A stretch of 64,000 nt of DNA from Phyllobacterium sp. T1293 (GCF_020731415.2 NZ_CP088273.1:2361001-2425000); one strand, 5' to 3'. Positions 46,991 to 57,074 are shown, counted from the stretch's first letter. Program-made: numbers and translations. The notes: generated from the letters alone by a model not told the origin.

Positions 46991-47983
46991 CTAGCGGCCC
47001 GAGTTGCGGCTTCCCAGAGCTTTTTCCCACATCAGGGCAGATTCGACGATGGCATCAAGATTGTCGAGGCGCGGCTCCCAACCCAGATCTTTTCTGGCTC
47101 GTGCGCTGTCAGCGACGATGGACGCCGCATCGCCTGGACGCCGATCCGTGAGGCGAGCATCAATAGGCGCACCGTGAACTCGCTCGACGCTTTCAATCAC
47201 ATCACGCACGGAATATCCCCGGCCATAACCGCAATTGGCGGTGAGGCTGCTGGCGCCTGTGCGCAGGCGATCAAGTGCAAGGCGGTGGGCTGCAACGAGG
47301 TCACTCACATGAATATAATCGCGCACGCACGTACCATCAGGCGTGGGAAAGTCGTGGCCGTAAATTTCCATATAGGGCCGTTTGCCAAGCGCCGTTTCAC
47401 AAGCAACCTTGATCAGATGGGTTGCCCCTCTCGTGGATTGGCCGGACCGGCCCTTGGGGTCAGCGCCAGCAACATTGAAATAGCGAAGCGCCGTGTAGCG
47501 GAAATCATGGGCTGCTGCCGTGTCGCGCAACATCCATTCGGTCATCAGTTTGGAAACACCATAGGGTGATTGCGGCTGAAGTGTCGTATCCTCGGTGACG
47601 GGCTCCATACCGCCGTCGCCATACACAGCTGCCGTCGATGAAAAAATGAAATTCCGCACATCCGATTTTATGACCGCTGCGATAAGGGAGCGGGATTTTG
47701 AGGTATTGTTTTCATAGTATGTGAGCGGGTCGCGAACCGAATCCGGCACGACGACCGAACCGGCAAAATGAATGACCGCATCAACATAATTGCGCTCGAT
47801 GGTTTCACGGACAAGGTGCTGATCCGCAATATCGCCGACGATGAGTTTGGCTTCCGGGGGCACTGCCCATTCAAATCCGGTGGATAGCCGGTCGATGACA
47901 ACAACAGACTCCCCCGAATCCAATAATTCCCAGACCATGTGGCTGCCAATATATCCGGCACCGCCGGTTACGAGTACTGTCAT
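46991..47983 (-). CDS. galE: UDP-glucose 4-epimerase
   Basis: The 330-residue extended SDR has VLVTGGAGYIGSHMVWELL, YGDGGMEPVTED with the catalytic YGVSK pair in QSPYGVSKLMTEWML, and GYGRGYSVRDVIE. It interconverts UDP-glucose and UDP-galactose, supplying sugars for the surface polysaccharides and LPS (inference from the glycan genes in the window). Single gene, tail-to-tail with mgtC with zero gap. Confidence 0.95.
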   Translation of the reverse strand: MTVLVTGGAGYIGSHMVWELLDSGESVVVIDRLSTGFEWAVPPEAKLIVGDIADQHLVRETIERNYVDAVIHFAGSVVVPDSVRDPLTYYENNTSKSRSLIAAVIKSDVRNFIFSSTAAVYGDGGMEPVTEDTTLQPQSPYGVSKLMTEWMLRDTAAAHDFRYTALRYFNVAGADPKGRSGQSTRGATHLIKVACETALGKRPYMEIYGHDFPTPDGTCVRDYIHVSDLVAAHRLALDRLRTGASSLTANCGYGRGYSVRDVIESVERVHGAPIDARLTDRRPGDAASIVADSARARKDLGWEPRLDNLDAIVESALMWEKALGSRNSGR

Positions 47984-48013
47984 CTGTTAACCTCTGAACC
48001 ATGAATACAGCTC

Positions 48014-48196
48014 TCAGCTATCATCTTGCCGTATTTCGGCAAGAGTGCAAAGCCTTGAAGCGACAGCATAAAAATTCTTCAGCCAAAACGCTTTATGCAG
48101 CAAGGACACCTCAGACTGAACATCATCGCGAACGACGGCGTCCGTGTTCCGCAAATCCTTGGCACTATAGGGCATGCTGAACTTGAACGCTGTCAT
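48014..48196 (-). CDS. possible small protein upstream of galE
   Basis: A 60-residue open frame ([19 protein letters not shown], ending LAEIRQDDS) lies 30 bases before the galE start on the same strand. It has no clear ribosome site. Its composition is protein-like but not recognised. It may instead be the galE leader. The whole 299-base strip between galE and hemA otherwise holds only promoters. Confidence 0.25.
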   Translation of the reverse strand: MTAFKFSMPYSAKDLRNTDAVVRDDVQSEVSLLHKAFWLKNFYAVASRLCTLAEIRQDDS

Positions 48197-48282
48197 TTAC
48201 CAAGCGTGGCAAATTGCCCACCTTCCCGTCATGGATTTTAAGCAGCAAAAACGGTAGTAAGTTTGTGATACAGGAGCAGTAC

Positions 48283-49560
48283 ATGGACTATCGTCGGTTT
48301 TTCGAAGACGCGATCGACCAATTGCACGCTGAGAAGCGCTATCGGGTCTTTGCTAATCTGGAACGGATCGTGGGAAAATTTCCGCGTGCGCTTTGGCGTA
48401 CCGCTGATGCCACGCGCGAGATAACCGTATGGTGTTCCAATGATTATCTCGGAATGGGTCAGCATCCATCCGTGATCGCTGCCATGCATGATGCATCCAG
48501 CCGCATGGGCTCCGGCGCTGGTGGCACGCGTAATATCTCAGGTAATAACCATCCGCTTGTAGAGCTTGAAAACGAACTGGCCGATCTTCACAACAAGGAA
48601 GCTGGTCTGGTCTTTACATCAGGGTTTGTATCCAACGAGGCGTCGATCTCAACCATCGCACGGCTTCTGCCCAATTGCCTGATTCTTTCCGATGAGTTGA
48701 ACCATGCCTCGATGATCGAAGGCGTTCGTCGCTCCGGTGCAGAGAAGAAGATTTTCCGTCACAATGATGTCGCGCACCTCGAAGACCTGTTGAAAGCAGC
48801 AGGCAAGGAGCGCGCCAAGCTGATCGTGTTTGAATCTGTTTATTCGATGGATGGCGATATCGCGCCGATTGCAGCGATTGCCGATCTGGCGGAAAAATAC
48901 AACGCCATGACCTATATTGATGAGGTCCATGCCGTTGGCATGTATGGCAATCGTGGCGGCGGCATCACCGATCAGGAAGGCCTTTCAGACCGTATTGATA
49001 TTATTGAAGGGACACTGGCCAAGGCTTTCGGCACACTCGGCGGCTATATTACTGGAGCCAAGACAGTGATTGATGCGGTTCGCTCCTATGCGCCCGGCTT
49101 CATTTTCACCACGGCCTTGCCCCCGGTCATTGCGGCGGCTGCCACCCAGTCAATTCGCCATCTGAAAGTATCGCAGGAAGAGCGTAGACTGCATCAGCGT
49201 CAGTCGCAGCTTACCAAAGATATTCTGGCTTCGGCAAACCTGCCTGTCATGCACTCGCAAACGCACATCGTCCCGATCCATGTCGGCGATCCCGAGTTGT
49301 GCAAGATGGCAAGCGACCGGCTGCTTGAAGTTCATGGCATCTATATCCAGCCGATCAATTACCCCACTGTTCCGCGCGGAACCGAACGTTTGCGCATCAC
49401 TCCAACACCGTTCCATTCCGATGAACTGGTGCTTGAGTTGAAGGACGCTCTGGTTGAAGTCTGGACGGCTCTTGGCATCCCCTTTGCCAAGGACAGCACA
49501 CCATTGGTCAAGACAGATGAACGCGTGGTCACACTCGCCGTATCCAAGGCGGGCGGCTAA
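48283..49560 (+). CDS. hemA: 5-aminolevulinate synthase
   Basis: ALAS condenses glycine and succinyl-CoA to 5-aminolevulinate, the alphaproteobacterial (C4) route into haem. The 425-residue PLP enzyme has [60 protein letters not shown] and the PLP lysine in [14 protein letters not shown]. The start was taken at the ATG with CAGGAGCAG before it; the longer open frame to 48214 lacks support. A hairpin terminator follows. Confidence 0.97.
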   Translation: MDYRRFFEDAIDQLHAEKRYRVFANLERIVGKFPRALWRTADATREITVWCSNDYLGMGQHPSVIAAMHDASSRMGSGAGGTRNISGNNHPLVELENELADLHNKEAGLVFTSGFVSNEASISTIARLLPNCLILSDELNHASMIEGVRRSGAEKKIFRHNDVAHLEDLLKAAGKERAKLIVFESVYSMDGDIAPIAAIADLAEKYNAMTYIDEVHAVGMYGNRGGGITDQEGLSDRIDIIEGTLAKAFGTLGGYITGAKTVIDAVRSYAPGFIFTTALPPVIAAAATQSIRHLKVSQEERRLHQRQSQLTKDILASANLPVMHSQTHIVPIHVGDPELCKMASDRLLEVHGIYIQPINYPTVPRGTERLRITPTPFHSDELVLELKDALVEVWTALGIPFAKDSTPLVKTDERVVTLAVSKAGG

Positions 49561-49586
49561 AACCCCATTTTCTGAAGCTAGAACAG

Positions 49587-49624
49587 GCCCGCCATATCGT
49601 TCGATATGGCGGGCTTATTTGTTT
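49587..49624. terminator. bidirectional terminator after hemA
   Basis: GCCCGCCATAT and ATATGGCGGGC (11-base perfect arms) flank CGTTCG, and TTATTTGTTT follows. It ends at the stop codon of the convergent AbrB-type gene. Confidence 0.8.
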
Positions 49625-50667
49625 GCGTCGGCATTACTCAACCAACGGGCGAGAAATGGGACAGCGAGCGCAATCATCAGGAACCGCGCCACGTGATGGG
49701 ATGCCACATAGGAAGGGTCAACACCCAGAGAGAAGGCGATCACAGTCAAAGCTTCCAGCGCGCCGGGCGCGAAGGCAAGCGCGATCTGGGCCGGATGGAT
49801 ATCCAGCATGTACCAGACGGCAAAGGCGGCAAGAAATGATGCGACGGTTCCAATGACGAACGCACAGAGAGCTGCGGGCAGATAGCGCACGAGTTGGGTG
49901 CGATGCTCCGCTCCGACTCGCGAGCCAATCAGAACACCCAGAATAATCAATCCGATATCAGCGATGGAGCGTGGCACTACGGCTGTCACCAAGGATGCCC
50001 CGTGCAGCAAGGCGCTCGCCAGCAGAGCCCCCAGCATCATACCGCCGGGCACACGGGTGAAGTGACCAAGAAGCGCACCCCCAAGGCCGCAGACAAACAG
50101 GATAAGCGCCTCCTGCACCGTCCAGTTATAATTCATCTCAACAACAACGTGCGGCGCGTTCTTTGCGATGATCGCCAGCAGTGGTGCGAGAAAGCCGATC
50201 AGCAATAACAGGCGGATACATTGAACCACGGTGATCTTGACCATATTGGCCTGCGTTCCCATCGCCGCAACCAGCACGAAGGAAAGCGCACCTGGCAGCG
50301 ACGAAAACAGGGCTGTGGGCCCATCCCAGCCAAACCCTTTACGCAGCATCAGATAGGTGAGCCCCGTCACAGCGACCAGCGCGACAAAGAGCATGAGAAA
50401 ACTCACCGGCCACAGCACCATCTGGTTGATCGTATCAGGCGAAACACCGGAACCAGCCTGAATACCCAGCATGAAGAAGACGAAGACCCGCAGCCAGTCG
50501 GGCAAATGAATACGAACACCCGACAGCGATGCGGCCGTAACCGCGAGCGTTGATCCAAGCAGAAAGGGGATAGGCAGACCGACAAAACCGGCGCTGAAAG
50601 CGCCAGCCGAGGCAATGAATAGGGAAAGAATAGTGGCCTGGGTATTATTGAGATGTATGCGATTCAA
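49615..50667 (-). CDS. AbrB-family putative transporter
   Basis: The protein (about 350 residues) has about 10 hydrophobic helices and contains FVGLPIPFLLGSTLAV, PDTINQMVLWPVSFLMLF and a second repeat half with GGMMLGALLASALLHGASLV and FAPGALEALTVIAFSLGVDPSYVA. These are typical of the AbrB membrane family, associated with ammonia monooxygenase-like annotations but of uncertain substrate. The start is uncertain: the TTG at 50667 forms a TTGA overlap with the upstream aminotransferase stop, while the ATG at 50736 is much earlier. Confidence 0.8.
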   Translation of the reverse strand: MNRIHLNNTQATILSLFIASAGAFSAGFVGLPIPFLLGSTLAVTAASLSGVRIHLPDWLRVFVFFMLGIQAGSGVSPDTINQMVLWPVSFLMLFVALVAVTGLTYLMLRKGFGWDGPTALFSSLPGALSFVLVAAMGTQANMVKITVVQCIRLLLLIGFLAPLLAIIAKNAPHVVVEMNYNWTVQEALILFVCGLGGALLGHFTRVPGGMMLGALLASALLHGASLVTAVVPRSIADIGLIILGVLIGSRVGAEHRTQLVRYLPAALCAFVIGTVASFLAAFAVWYMLDIHPAQIALAFAPGALEALTVIAFSLGVDPSYVASHHVARFLMIALAVPFLARWLSNADANK

Positions 50668-51830
50668 CGTTTCCGAATCCAGTCTGCGAGGCGATCGGCA
50701 GCCTCCTCGACCTGATCGATTCGCCGGGCAAAACACAGTCGCAGGAAGGCTTCACCACCATCCCCAAAAGCTGTGCCGGGCGCAAGGCCAACCTTTGCCT
50801 GATCGACAATATCAAAGGCCGCACGGTATGAATCCATGACACCCTCAATACCAAAGAGCAGGTAGAAAGCGCCTGCGGGCGGCGACAGCCGCACCCTGCC
50901 CGTGGCAGCAAGTTTGGCACAGAGAATGTCGCGGGCCTTGTGCGCACGATCAACCTGCATTCGGATAAATTCGTCACCATGATCAAGCGCAGCAACGGCA
51001 CCGCGCTGCATGAATTGCGCGACGCCCGACGTTGAATACTGAATGAGGTTTTCTACAGTTTTGCCAAGGGAAGGATGGACGGTCATCCAGCCTACCCGCC
51101 AACCCGTCATGGCCCAGTTCTTGGAAAAGCTGTTGACGAAAATGATGCGGTCATCCGCGTCCATGACGTCAAAGAAAGAAGGCGACCGCTGCGCACCGTA
51201 ATAAAAATGGGTGTAGATCTCATCGGCAACGATCCACAGACCATGCTGGCGCGCAATCTGCAATATCTCTTTCAGTGTTTCGATATCGGCAGTCCAACCT
51301 GATGGGTTGGATGGAGAATTGATGAACAGTGCCCTTGTTTTTGGCGTGATTGCATCGCGGATTTTCTGAGGATCAAGTGTCCAGCCATTTCCGGTGAAAT
51401 CCTGAATGACAGGAACCGGCGTTGCACCGGCAATACCGGCTGCGGCGGCAAAATTCGGCCATGCGGGCGACAGATAGATCACTTCATCCCCTGCCCCCGC
51501 AGTGGCCTGAATCGCAAGCTGGATCGATTGCATGCCGGAGCCCGTGACATAAAAGTGGTCTACAGGCAGATCAACATTGAAATGGCGCTTGTGATAATCA
51601 GCCAGCGCCTGCCGCAATTCCGGAATGCCTGCCTGCCAGGTGTAAAAGGTCTCGCCATTGGCCAAGCCAGCACTTGCGGCGTCGCGGATGAAATCCGGCG
51701 TGGGCAGATCGCCTTCGCCCGCCCATAAAGGGATGACACCCTCCTGTCGCCTGCCGTGGTTCATCACGGCAACAATGCCGCTTTCGGGAGCGACAGCCGC
51801 TTCGTGGCGCAAATGTTCGATCAGACCCAT
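50664..51830 (-). CDS. class I/II PLP-dependent aminotransferase
   Basis: The 388-residue enzyme has WAGEGDLPTPDFI, GETFYTWQAGIPELRQALADY, the NPSG and ADEIYTHFYY motifs, and the Schiff-base lysine in VNSFSKNWAMTGWRVGWMTV. It transfers amino groups between an amino acid and a 2-oxo acid (aspartate/valine/alanine-pyruvate type); substrate is not determined. The AbrB-type gene follows with 4-base overlap, suggesting the membrane protein exports or imports its product or substrate (inference). Confidence 0.88.
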   Translation of the reverse strand: MGLIEHLRHEAAVAPESGIVAVMNHGRRQEGVIPLWAGEGDLPTPDFIRDAASAGLANGETFYTWQAGIPELRQALADYHKRHFNVDLPVDHFYVTGSGMQSIQLAIQATAGAGDEVIYLSPAWPNFAAAAGIAGATPVPVIQDFTGNGWTLDPQKIRDAITPKTRALFINSPSNPSGWTADIETLKEILQIARQHGLWIVADEIYTHFYYGAQRSPSFFDVMDADDRIIFVNSFSKNWAMTGWRVGWMTVHPSLGKTVENLIQYSTSGVAQFMQRGAVAALDHGDEFIRMQVDRAHKARDILCAKLAATGRVRLSPPAGAFYLLFGIEGVMDSYRAAFDIVDQAKVGLAPGTAFGDGGEAFLRLCFARRIDQVEEAADRLADWIRKR

Positions 51831-51949
51831 ATGATTTTCTCCAATGCCAGAGGCCAGACGTAACGCAACGAAACTTAATAATCACGTGGATATTTGTGAT
51901 GTTCCCATCACCGCCGCTGATAGTCTGCTGACGACTTACTGACAGGTAT

Positions 51950-51983
51950 AAACAAAAACCCCGGCACGGGGCCGGGGTTTTAA
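51950..51983 (-). terminator. intrinsic terminator of mscL
   Basis: On the minus strand AACCCCGGC and GCCGGGGTT (9-base perfect arms) flank CCCGT, with TTTTTGTTT following. It is 21 bases after the mscL stop. Confidence 0.8.
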
Positions 51984-52000
51984 AATACGTGCGAAACGCC

Positions 52001-52414
52001 TTAGCGTTTGGCGAGCAGATCGCGGATGTCAGTAAGCAATACTTCTTCCTTGGTCGGCGCAGCAGGGGCTTCAGGAGCAACCACCTCCTTCTTCTTGAGC
52101 CTGTTCATGGCTTTCACCACCATGAAGAGAACCCAGGCGATAATCAGGAAGTTGATCACCAGGGTGATAAAGTTGCCGTAAGCAAGCGTTGCACCGGCGG
52201 CGCGTGCGGCAGCCAGTGTAGCAGCGGGCGCTCCCGCCAATTGGATATACATGTTGGAAAAGTCTACGCCACCTGTAATAAGCCCGATAATCGGCATCAG
52301 GATGTCGTTAACAATCGAGTCAACCAGTTTGCCAAAAGCACCGCCGATGATCACACCAATGGCGAGATCGACCATGTTTCCCTTCAAGGCAAATTCTTTG
52401 AATTCCTTTAGCAT
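52001..52414 (-). CDS. mscL: large-conductance mechanosensitive channel
   Basis: The 137-residue protein has [35 protein letters not shown], the first helix of the MscL pore. Its second helix includes [27 protein letters not shown], and an acidic C-terminal bundle follows. MscL opens under membrane tension to release osmolytes. The ATG with GGAGAG nine bases upstream was chosen. Monocistronic with a terminator. Confidence 0.96.
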   Translation of the reverse strand: MLKEFKEFALKGNMVDLAIGVIIGGAFGKLVDSIVNDILMPIIGLITGGVDFSNMYIQLAGAPAATLAAARAAGATLAYGNFITLVINFLIIAWVLFMVVKAMNRLKKKEVVAPEAPAAPTKEEVLLTDIRDLLAKR

Positions 52415-52639
52415 GATATACCACTCTCCAGTATTCCGTGTTAATTGGAAGCTGTCAGTCCCCAGTGATGCGACGTGCAACACAGATTGACAGTAACAGA
52501 TGTTCCTAAATTATTAACAAAAAGTTTTGTTTTATAAGTAGATACGCATTCATTACCGCAGATTTTTCCGCATTCCCATTTTGAGATCGATCCATTTTCA
52601 TGAAGGCATTTGCCGCTATTTAACGGAAGGTTGAGGCCC

Positions 52640-53980
52640 ATGGTGGGCTGGACTGGCGCGCTCGTCGCACTTTTATATCTCATGGCACACTATGTGCGTA
52701 CCAAGACAATTGACCGGCATGCTGACAGCGAAAACAGCAGGGGCCGACCGCTCATCCGTGCCTTGGGTTTACGTCGGGGAGATGAGCATCTCGATGCACG
52801 TGTTCGCGAACGGACAGCAGAGCTTACGCATGCGAATGAGGAACTGGCAAAAGCACAGCGCCGGGCCGAAGAAGCCAATATCAGCAAGACACGTTTTCTG
52901 GTTGATGCGGGGCACGATATCCTGCAACCGCTCAATGCTGCCCGTCTTTATGCGTCCGCACTGACCGAGCAATTGGGCGATTCGCATCAGAGGTCCTTGG
53001 CGGCCAGCCTCGATTCATCTCTCGAGGCAGTAGAGTCGATTTTCAACACGTTGCTGGACATTTCACGGTTGGACGCCGGTGCTGTGAAGCCCGCTATCTC
53101 TGTCTTTGCGCTGAACACACTTTTAGAGCAGGTGATAGGGGATTTTTTGCCTGCGGCCCGCCAGAAGGGTCTTGAACTCAAACTGGTCGAGAGTTCGGCC
53201 ATCGTTGCGACAGATCGCAACCTCCTGCGCCGCTTGCTTCAAAACCTCGTTTCGAACGCGATCAAGTACTGTAAGTCCGGCAAGATACTGGTCGGGGTGC
53301 GCCGCCGGGGCCAAATGCTTGAGGTTCAGGTCCTCGATACGGGCATTGGTATTGCGAGATCAAAGCTGGACATCATCTTCCGTGAATTCTCCCGGCTCTC
53401 CGAGGGCATGAAGGAATCGGATGGACTTGGCCTTGGTTTATCGATCGTTGAACGCATAGCCAAAACTCTGGACATGTCCGTCGAGGTTCGTTCAAGCCTT
53501 GGAAAAGGCTCGGTCTTCTCGGTGCAGATGCCGGTGTCAAAAACCAAAGCATCAACGCTTGCCGATGAGATCCCAGCCCTACGGCACCCCCGTTCATTGG
53601 ATGGCCTGGCAATTCTTTGCATTGACGATGATGAGCATTCGCTTTGCGCGATGAAAGCGCTCTTGCAAAGCTGGGGATGCAAAGTGGACATGTTGAACCA
53701 CTGCGGCGCTTTAAGCAGCTTTTGCCAAAATCACACGGCACCGCCAGATGTCATCCTTGCTGACTACAATCTCGGTGATGCAACCGGTCTTGATCTCGTT
53801 GAATATGCTCGTAGCCATTATGATTGTCAGATAAGGGCTGCGCTCGTTACCGCCGAGCGATCCAACCAGTTGCGCGACGACGCCATGTCCGCCAATGTTT
53901 CGATCATCAACAAACCCGTCAAACCCGCAGCCCTCAGAGCGCTCCTTTCGCACTTTCAGCTAACTGATAGCTGCGGTTGA
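52640..53980 (+). CDS. hybrid sensor histidine kinase, apparently missing most of its sensor
   Basis: The protein (about 446 residues) has a single N-terminal membrane helix (WTGALVALLYLMAHYV), a coiled coil (RVRERTAELTHANEELAKAQRRAEE), a phosphoacceptor helix (AGHDILQPLNAARLYASAL), an ATPase domain (LVSNAIKYCKSGK, DTGIGI, GLGLGLSIV) and a receiver (CIDDDE, ILADYNLGD, NKPVKP). The kinase and receiver resemble CrbS-type sensors, which carry a 13-helix Na+/solute-symporter domain before the kinase. Here the first helix and the GRPLI piece are followed at once by the coiled coil. This suggests an internal deletion. The ATG after GGTTGAGGCCC was chosen. Confidence 0.82.
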   Translation: MVGWTGALVALLYLMAHYVRTKTIDRHADSENSRGRPLIRALGLRRGDEHLDARVRERTAELTHANEELAKAQRRAEEANISKTRFLVDAGHDILQPLNAARLYASALTEQLGDSHQRSLAASLDSSLEAVESIFNTLLDISRLDAGAVKPAISVFALNTLLEQVIGDFLPAARQKGLELKLVESSAIVATDRNLLRRLLQNLVSNAIKYCKSGKILVGVRRRGQMLEVQVLDTGIGIARSKLDIIFREFSRLSEGMKESDGLGLGLSIVERIAKTLDMSVEVRSSLGKGSVFSVQMPVSKTKASTLADEIPALRHPRSLDGLAILCIDDDEHSLCAMKALLQSWGCKVDMLNHCGALSSFCQNHTAPPDVILADYNLGDATGLDLVEYARSHYDCQIRAALVTAERSNQLRDDAMSANVSIINKPVKPAALRALLSHFQLTDSCG

Positions 53981-53996
53981 ATTGCATTCAGGTCTG

Positions 53997-54665
53997 CTAA
54001 AATTCAACAAGTTCAGTGTTCAAGGTCGCCGTGTCGGACTTGAAACGCGAAAAACGAATGACTGCCTGTGTCCGGCTTTCAACACCGAGCTTATTCAGAA
54101 CAGCCGACACATGCGCCTTGATGGTCGCCTCCGATACATTAAGCTCGTGGGCGATCTGCTTGTTCAGCATACCGCCAGCCATCATACCGAGAACGCGCGC
54201 CTGCTGTGGCGTGAGCCGGCGCAAACAAGCAATCAACTCATAATGCTCAGCATCAAGAGAACTCTCGTCTTCGCACGCGGGCGGCGACCAGATTTCACCG
54301 TCAAATATTTTGCTGACAGCAAGGCCAATTTTATCCGGCGTCGATGATTTGGAAATAAAACCCGATGCGCCCAGCGCAAGAGCTGCGCGAACGGTGAACA
54401 GATCATCAGTTGCCGAAACGACTGCAATCGGAATGGCTGGACACAGCGCGCGCAAGGTGATCAAGCCAGTCAGGCCACTAACCCCATTCAATGCAAGATC
54501 AAGAAGCACCAGATCAACATCAAATATGTCGAGCAACAATTTCTTGGCGCTCTCCAGATCGCCCACTTCAATAATTTCCGCATCCCATGGCTGCATGCCA
54601 AGAGCTGCTTTCAATGCGCCGCGGAAAAGTGGATGATCGTCCACAATGACAAACTTAAATTTCAT
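53997..54665 (-). CDS. NarL/FixJ-family response regulator
   Basis: The 222-residue protein has a receiver (VDDHPLFRGALKAAL, phosphoacceptor in LVLLDLALNGVSG, ISKSSTPDKI) and a LuxR-type helix-turn-helix at the end (LTPQQARVLGMMAGGMLNKQIAHELNVSEATIKAHVSAVLNKLGV). CrbR and AgmR/ErdR are relatives that activate acetyl-CoA synthetase or alcohol-oxidation genes. It is convergent with the adjacent hybrid kinase (16 bases between stops), a usual sensor-regulator pairing. Their mutual signalling is inferred. Confidence 0.9.
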   Translation of the reverse strand: MKFKFVIVDDHPLFRGALKAALGMQPWDAEIIEVGDLESAKKLLLDIFDVDLVLLDLALNGVSGLTGLITLRALCPAIPIAVVSATDDLFTVRAALALGASGFISKSSTPDKIGLAVSKIFDGEIWSPPACEDESSLDAEHYELIACLRRLTPQQARVLGMMAGGMLNKQIAHELNVSEATIKAHVSAVLNKLGVESRTQAVIRFSRFKSDTATLNTELVEF

Positions 54666-54895
54666 TATTGAAAAGTCCTTATTTCGAAAAATATCAGCAA
54701 CTGTAATTTATTGATTTTAATGCTTTCGACTAAAGCGTATTTACCTGATATATCAAGACAAATTTAGTCCACATAAAAGCTCCAAACCCGTGCGGTATGT
54801 TCGTTGATATCTGCTAAACACATGAATTGACTTGGCAAAACCATAATCCCGCGCAATCATACGTACATGACGCACAATCTTCGAAAGAAAGATGC

Positions 54896-55846
54896 ATGAT
54901 CACCAATACTCTTTACCCCGAGACTCAGCCCTATTCCGAGCAGATGCTTGCTGTGTCCGATTTGCACAGTATTCATGTGGAGGAATGCGGCAATCCCAAT
55001 GGTAAACCGGTCATCATGATCCATGGCGGGCCAGGCGGCGGAATTAATCCCACCATGCGCCGCCTGCATGATCCGGAGCTTTACCGCATCATTCTCTTTG
55101 ACCAGCGTGGTTGTGGAAAATCAACACCTTATGCTGAACTGCGTGAGAACACGACATGGGATCTTGTGGCCGACATGGAGCGCATCCGCGAGCATTTCGG
55201 TATCGAGAAATGGCAGGTTTTCGGTGGTTCATGGGGTTCGACCCTTGCACTCGCCTATGCCCAGACGCATCCGGCACACGTGACCGAATTGATCTTGCGC
55301 GGCATCTTCATGATCCGTCGATTTGAGATTGAATGGTTCTACTCAAACGGCGCGAGCATCATCTATCCAGACCGTTTTGAGGCCTATCAGGAGCATATTC
55401 CGGAGGCAGAGCGCGGCGACATGATTGCCGCCTATTACAAACGCCTTACCGACGAGGACCCGGCCGTTCGCTTGGCTGCGGCCAAATTGTGGGCGCGCTG
55501 GGAAGGCTCGGCGCTTTCCCTCCTGCCAGATCCAGCGCGAGAAGAGGCTTTTGCCGGAGACCACTTTGCCATCGCATTTGCGCGGATCGAGTGCCACTAT
55601 TTCCAGAACAAGGGCTTTTTCGATACGGATGATCATCTCCTGCGCAATGCCCATCTGATCCGCGAGATTCCGGGCGTTCTGGTGCATGGCCGCTACGATA
55701 TGTGTACGCCGTTGCTGAACGCCTGGCATTTGAAAAAGGTCTGGCCCGAAGCCGATTTGCGGATTGTTGAAGATGCCGGTCATTCAGTCACCGAGCCGGG
55801 CATTGTTCATGAACTCATTGCAGCAACCAAGAGGTTCGCTGCCTGA
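54896..55846 (+). CDS. pip: proline iminopeptidase
   Basis: The 316-residue alpha/beta hydrolase removes N-terminal proline from peptides. It has MIHGGPGGGINPTMRRLHDP with FDQRGCGKSTPYAELRENTTWDLVADMERIREHF, the nucleophile Ser112 in FGGSWGSTLALAYAQTHP, the acid in HGRYDMCTPLL and His in EDAGHSVTEPG. The ATG giving MITNTLYPETQPY fits the family; 23 more in-frame codons precede it. Downstream is a perfect 11-base palindrome. Confidence 0.96.
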   Translation: MITNTLYPETQPYSEQMLAVSDLHSIHVEECGNPNGKPVIMIHGGPGGGINPTMRRLHDPELYRIILFDQRGCGKSTPYAELRENTTWDLVADMERIREHFGIEKWQVFGGSWGSTLALAYAQTHPAHVTELILRGIFMIRRFEIEWFYSNGASIIYPDRFEAYQEHIPEAERGDMIAAYYKRLTDEDPAVRLAAAKLWARWEGSALSLLPDPAREEAFAGDHFAIAFARIECHYFQNKGFFDTDDHLLRNAHLIREIPGVLVHGRYDMCTPLLNAWHLKKVWPEADLRIVEDAGHSVTEPGIVHELIAATKRFAA

Positions 55847-55857
55847 TATTCCACTTT

Positions 55858-55888
55858 GGCAACCGGCATAGCAGAATTGCCGGTTGCC
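55858..55888. terminator. hairpin between pip and the VOC gene
   Basis: GGCAACCGGCA and TGCCGGTTGCC form perfect 11-base arms around a 9-base loop. There is no T-run on either side, so termination may need Rho or the hairpin may only protect mRNA ends. It lies between convergent genes. Confidence 0.45.
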
Positions 55889-55911
55889 ACTTCACGCGGC
55901 AGATGCGTGCG

Positions 55912-56355
55912 TTACGCAGCCAGATGCTTGCGCCGTGATTTAACCACCCACAAATGGCCAAACGGATCGGTAAGCACGCCGACACGATCACCATTATCAA
56001 GTTCCTCAACGGCATTGCGCACATGGCCGCCTTCCGACGTGGCATGGTGCATGACACGATCCACATCATCCACATGGATGTCGAGCATGACAGGCGTCGC
56101 ACCAATGGCGTGAACCGAGCGCGGGCCGCCCATTGAAGCGTCCGCATCGCGTTTCGGATTTGCACCCACAATCATGATCACGGATGCGCCCATGCGCATT
56201 TCCGCTGCAATCAATTCACCATTGTGCAGATAAGGTCGCCCGACAATCCGCGCACCAAACACATTCTCATAGAAATCCAGGGCCATTTGCTGGTCGCCGT
56301 GGCGCACAAAAAGCCGGATGGAAATCTCACCGATCAATCTTGGGCCCTCGTTCAT
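55912..56355 (-). CDS. VOC-family (glyoxalase/PhnB-like) protein
   Basis: The 147-residue protein has two beta-alpha-beta-beta-beta halves: EISIRLFVRHGDQQMALDFYENVFGARIVGRPYL and PVMLDIHVDDVDRVMHHATSEGGHVRN, ending VGVLTDPFGHLWVV. The layout is PhnB/glyoxalase-like. Members bind metal and catalyse isomerisation, resistance or degradation; substrate unknown. Single gene, convergent with pip. Confidence 0.85.
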   Translation of the reverse strand: MNEGPRLIGEISIRLFVRHGDQQMALDFYENVFGARIVGRPYLHNGELIAAEMRMGASVIMIVGANPKRDADASMGGPRSVHAIGATPVMLDIHVDDVDRVMHHATSEGGHVRNAVEELDNGDRVGVLTDPFGHLWVVKSRRKHLAA

Positions 56356-56498
56356 CCTGTCCCTCCAGCGTCAATTATTGAACGACTAAAGTCGTATAAT
56401 TGCGTGAACAAATCAAGAACAAAATGATGCGGAGAGGCAAGGATTTGCTATTATCCGTGGAAAACAGACCCCGAAAATCATGCGGAAATTCGTGGGGT

Positions 56499-56942
56499 TC
56501 AGGTCTTTTGTGGTTCTGCCTTCGAGCCCTTGTCGTCGTTCTCGAATTCCTTGGCAATGCCCATGAAACGACGCATGAATTTCTCCATGTAGCTCAAGCC
56601 TTTTTCAAATTCTTCATCGGAAGGCAGCGCATCGCGTATAACAGGCGGGATTTTGCCTATACTCGCCACCGCCTCTTCCAATTTGGCGACGCGGGTTTTC
56701 AGATCAGCCAGATCTTCCTCATAAGCCTTGCGCTCTTCCGTAGCGAGCTTGCAGATGAGTTGCCCGGATTTTTCCTGGCAGATGGACATCTCGCCTGTTT
56801 TGTTGTTCAGCCTGATATAACCGGTTTCGGTCTTTTCCAGCGAATAGCTCACCGTGTCTTCAGCAAAAGCGCCCGTTGAGCCAGCAATAGCCAGAAGTGG
56901 TACAGCCGTAACGGCGGCAAAGAGAGTTCGCGTGCGTGACAT
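56499..56942 (-). CDS. exported coiled-coil protein, unknown function
   Basis: The 147-residue protein has a signal peptide (MSRTRTLFAAVTAVPLLAIAG, cleavage near GAFAED). It has a beta-type segment with two cysteines (SICQEKSGQLICKL), an Ala/Glu/Leu-rich coiled coil (AYEEDLADLKTRVAKLEEAVASIG) and a basic/acidic tail. The ATG follows GGAGG by six bases; the longer open frame (57326) lacks support. Probably periplasmic. No family recognised. Confidence 0.7.
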   Translation of the reverse strand: MSRTRTLFAAVTAVPLLAIAGSTGAFAEDTVSYSLEKTETGYIRLNNKTGEMSICQEKSGQLICKLATEERKAYEEDLADLKTRVAKLEEAVASIGKIPPVIRDALPSDEEFEKGLSYMEKFMRRFMGIAKEFENDDKGSKAEPQKT

Positions 56943-57074
56943 GACTGACCTCCGAAATGCAGAACATCGACCTTGAGCGGATAATACGCCGAAAATAGGA
57001 ATTCGGGTCGAGATTTCTGTTACCGATGTCAGTCTACTCTTTGCGCATTGCGGTTTTGCGTCTAGTAAAACCGC

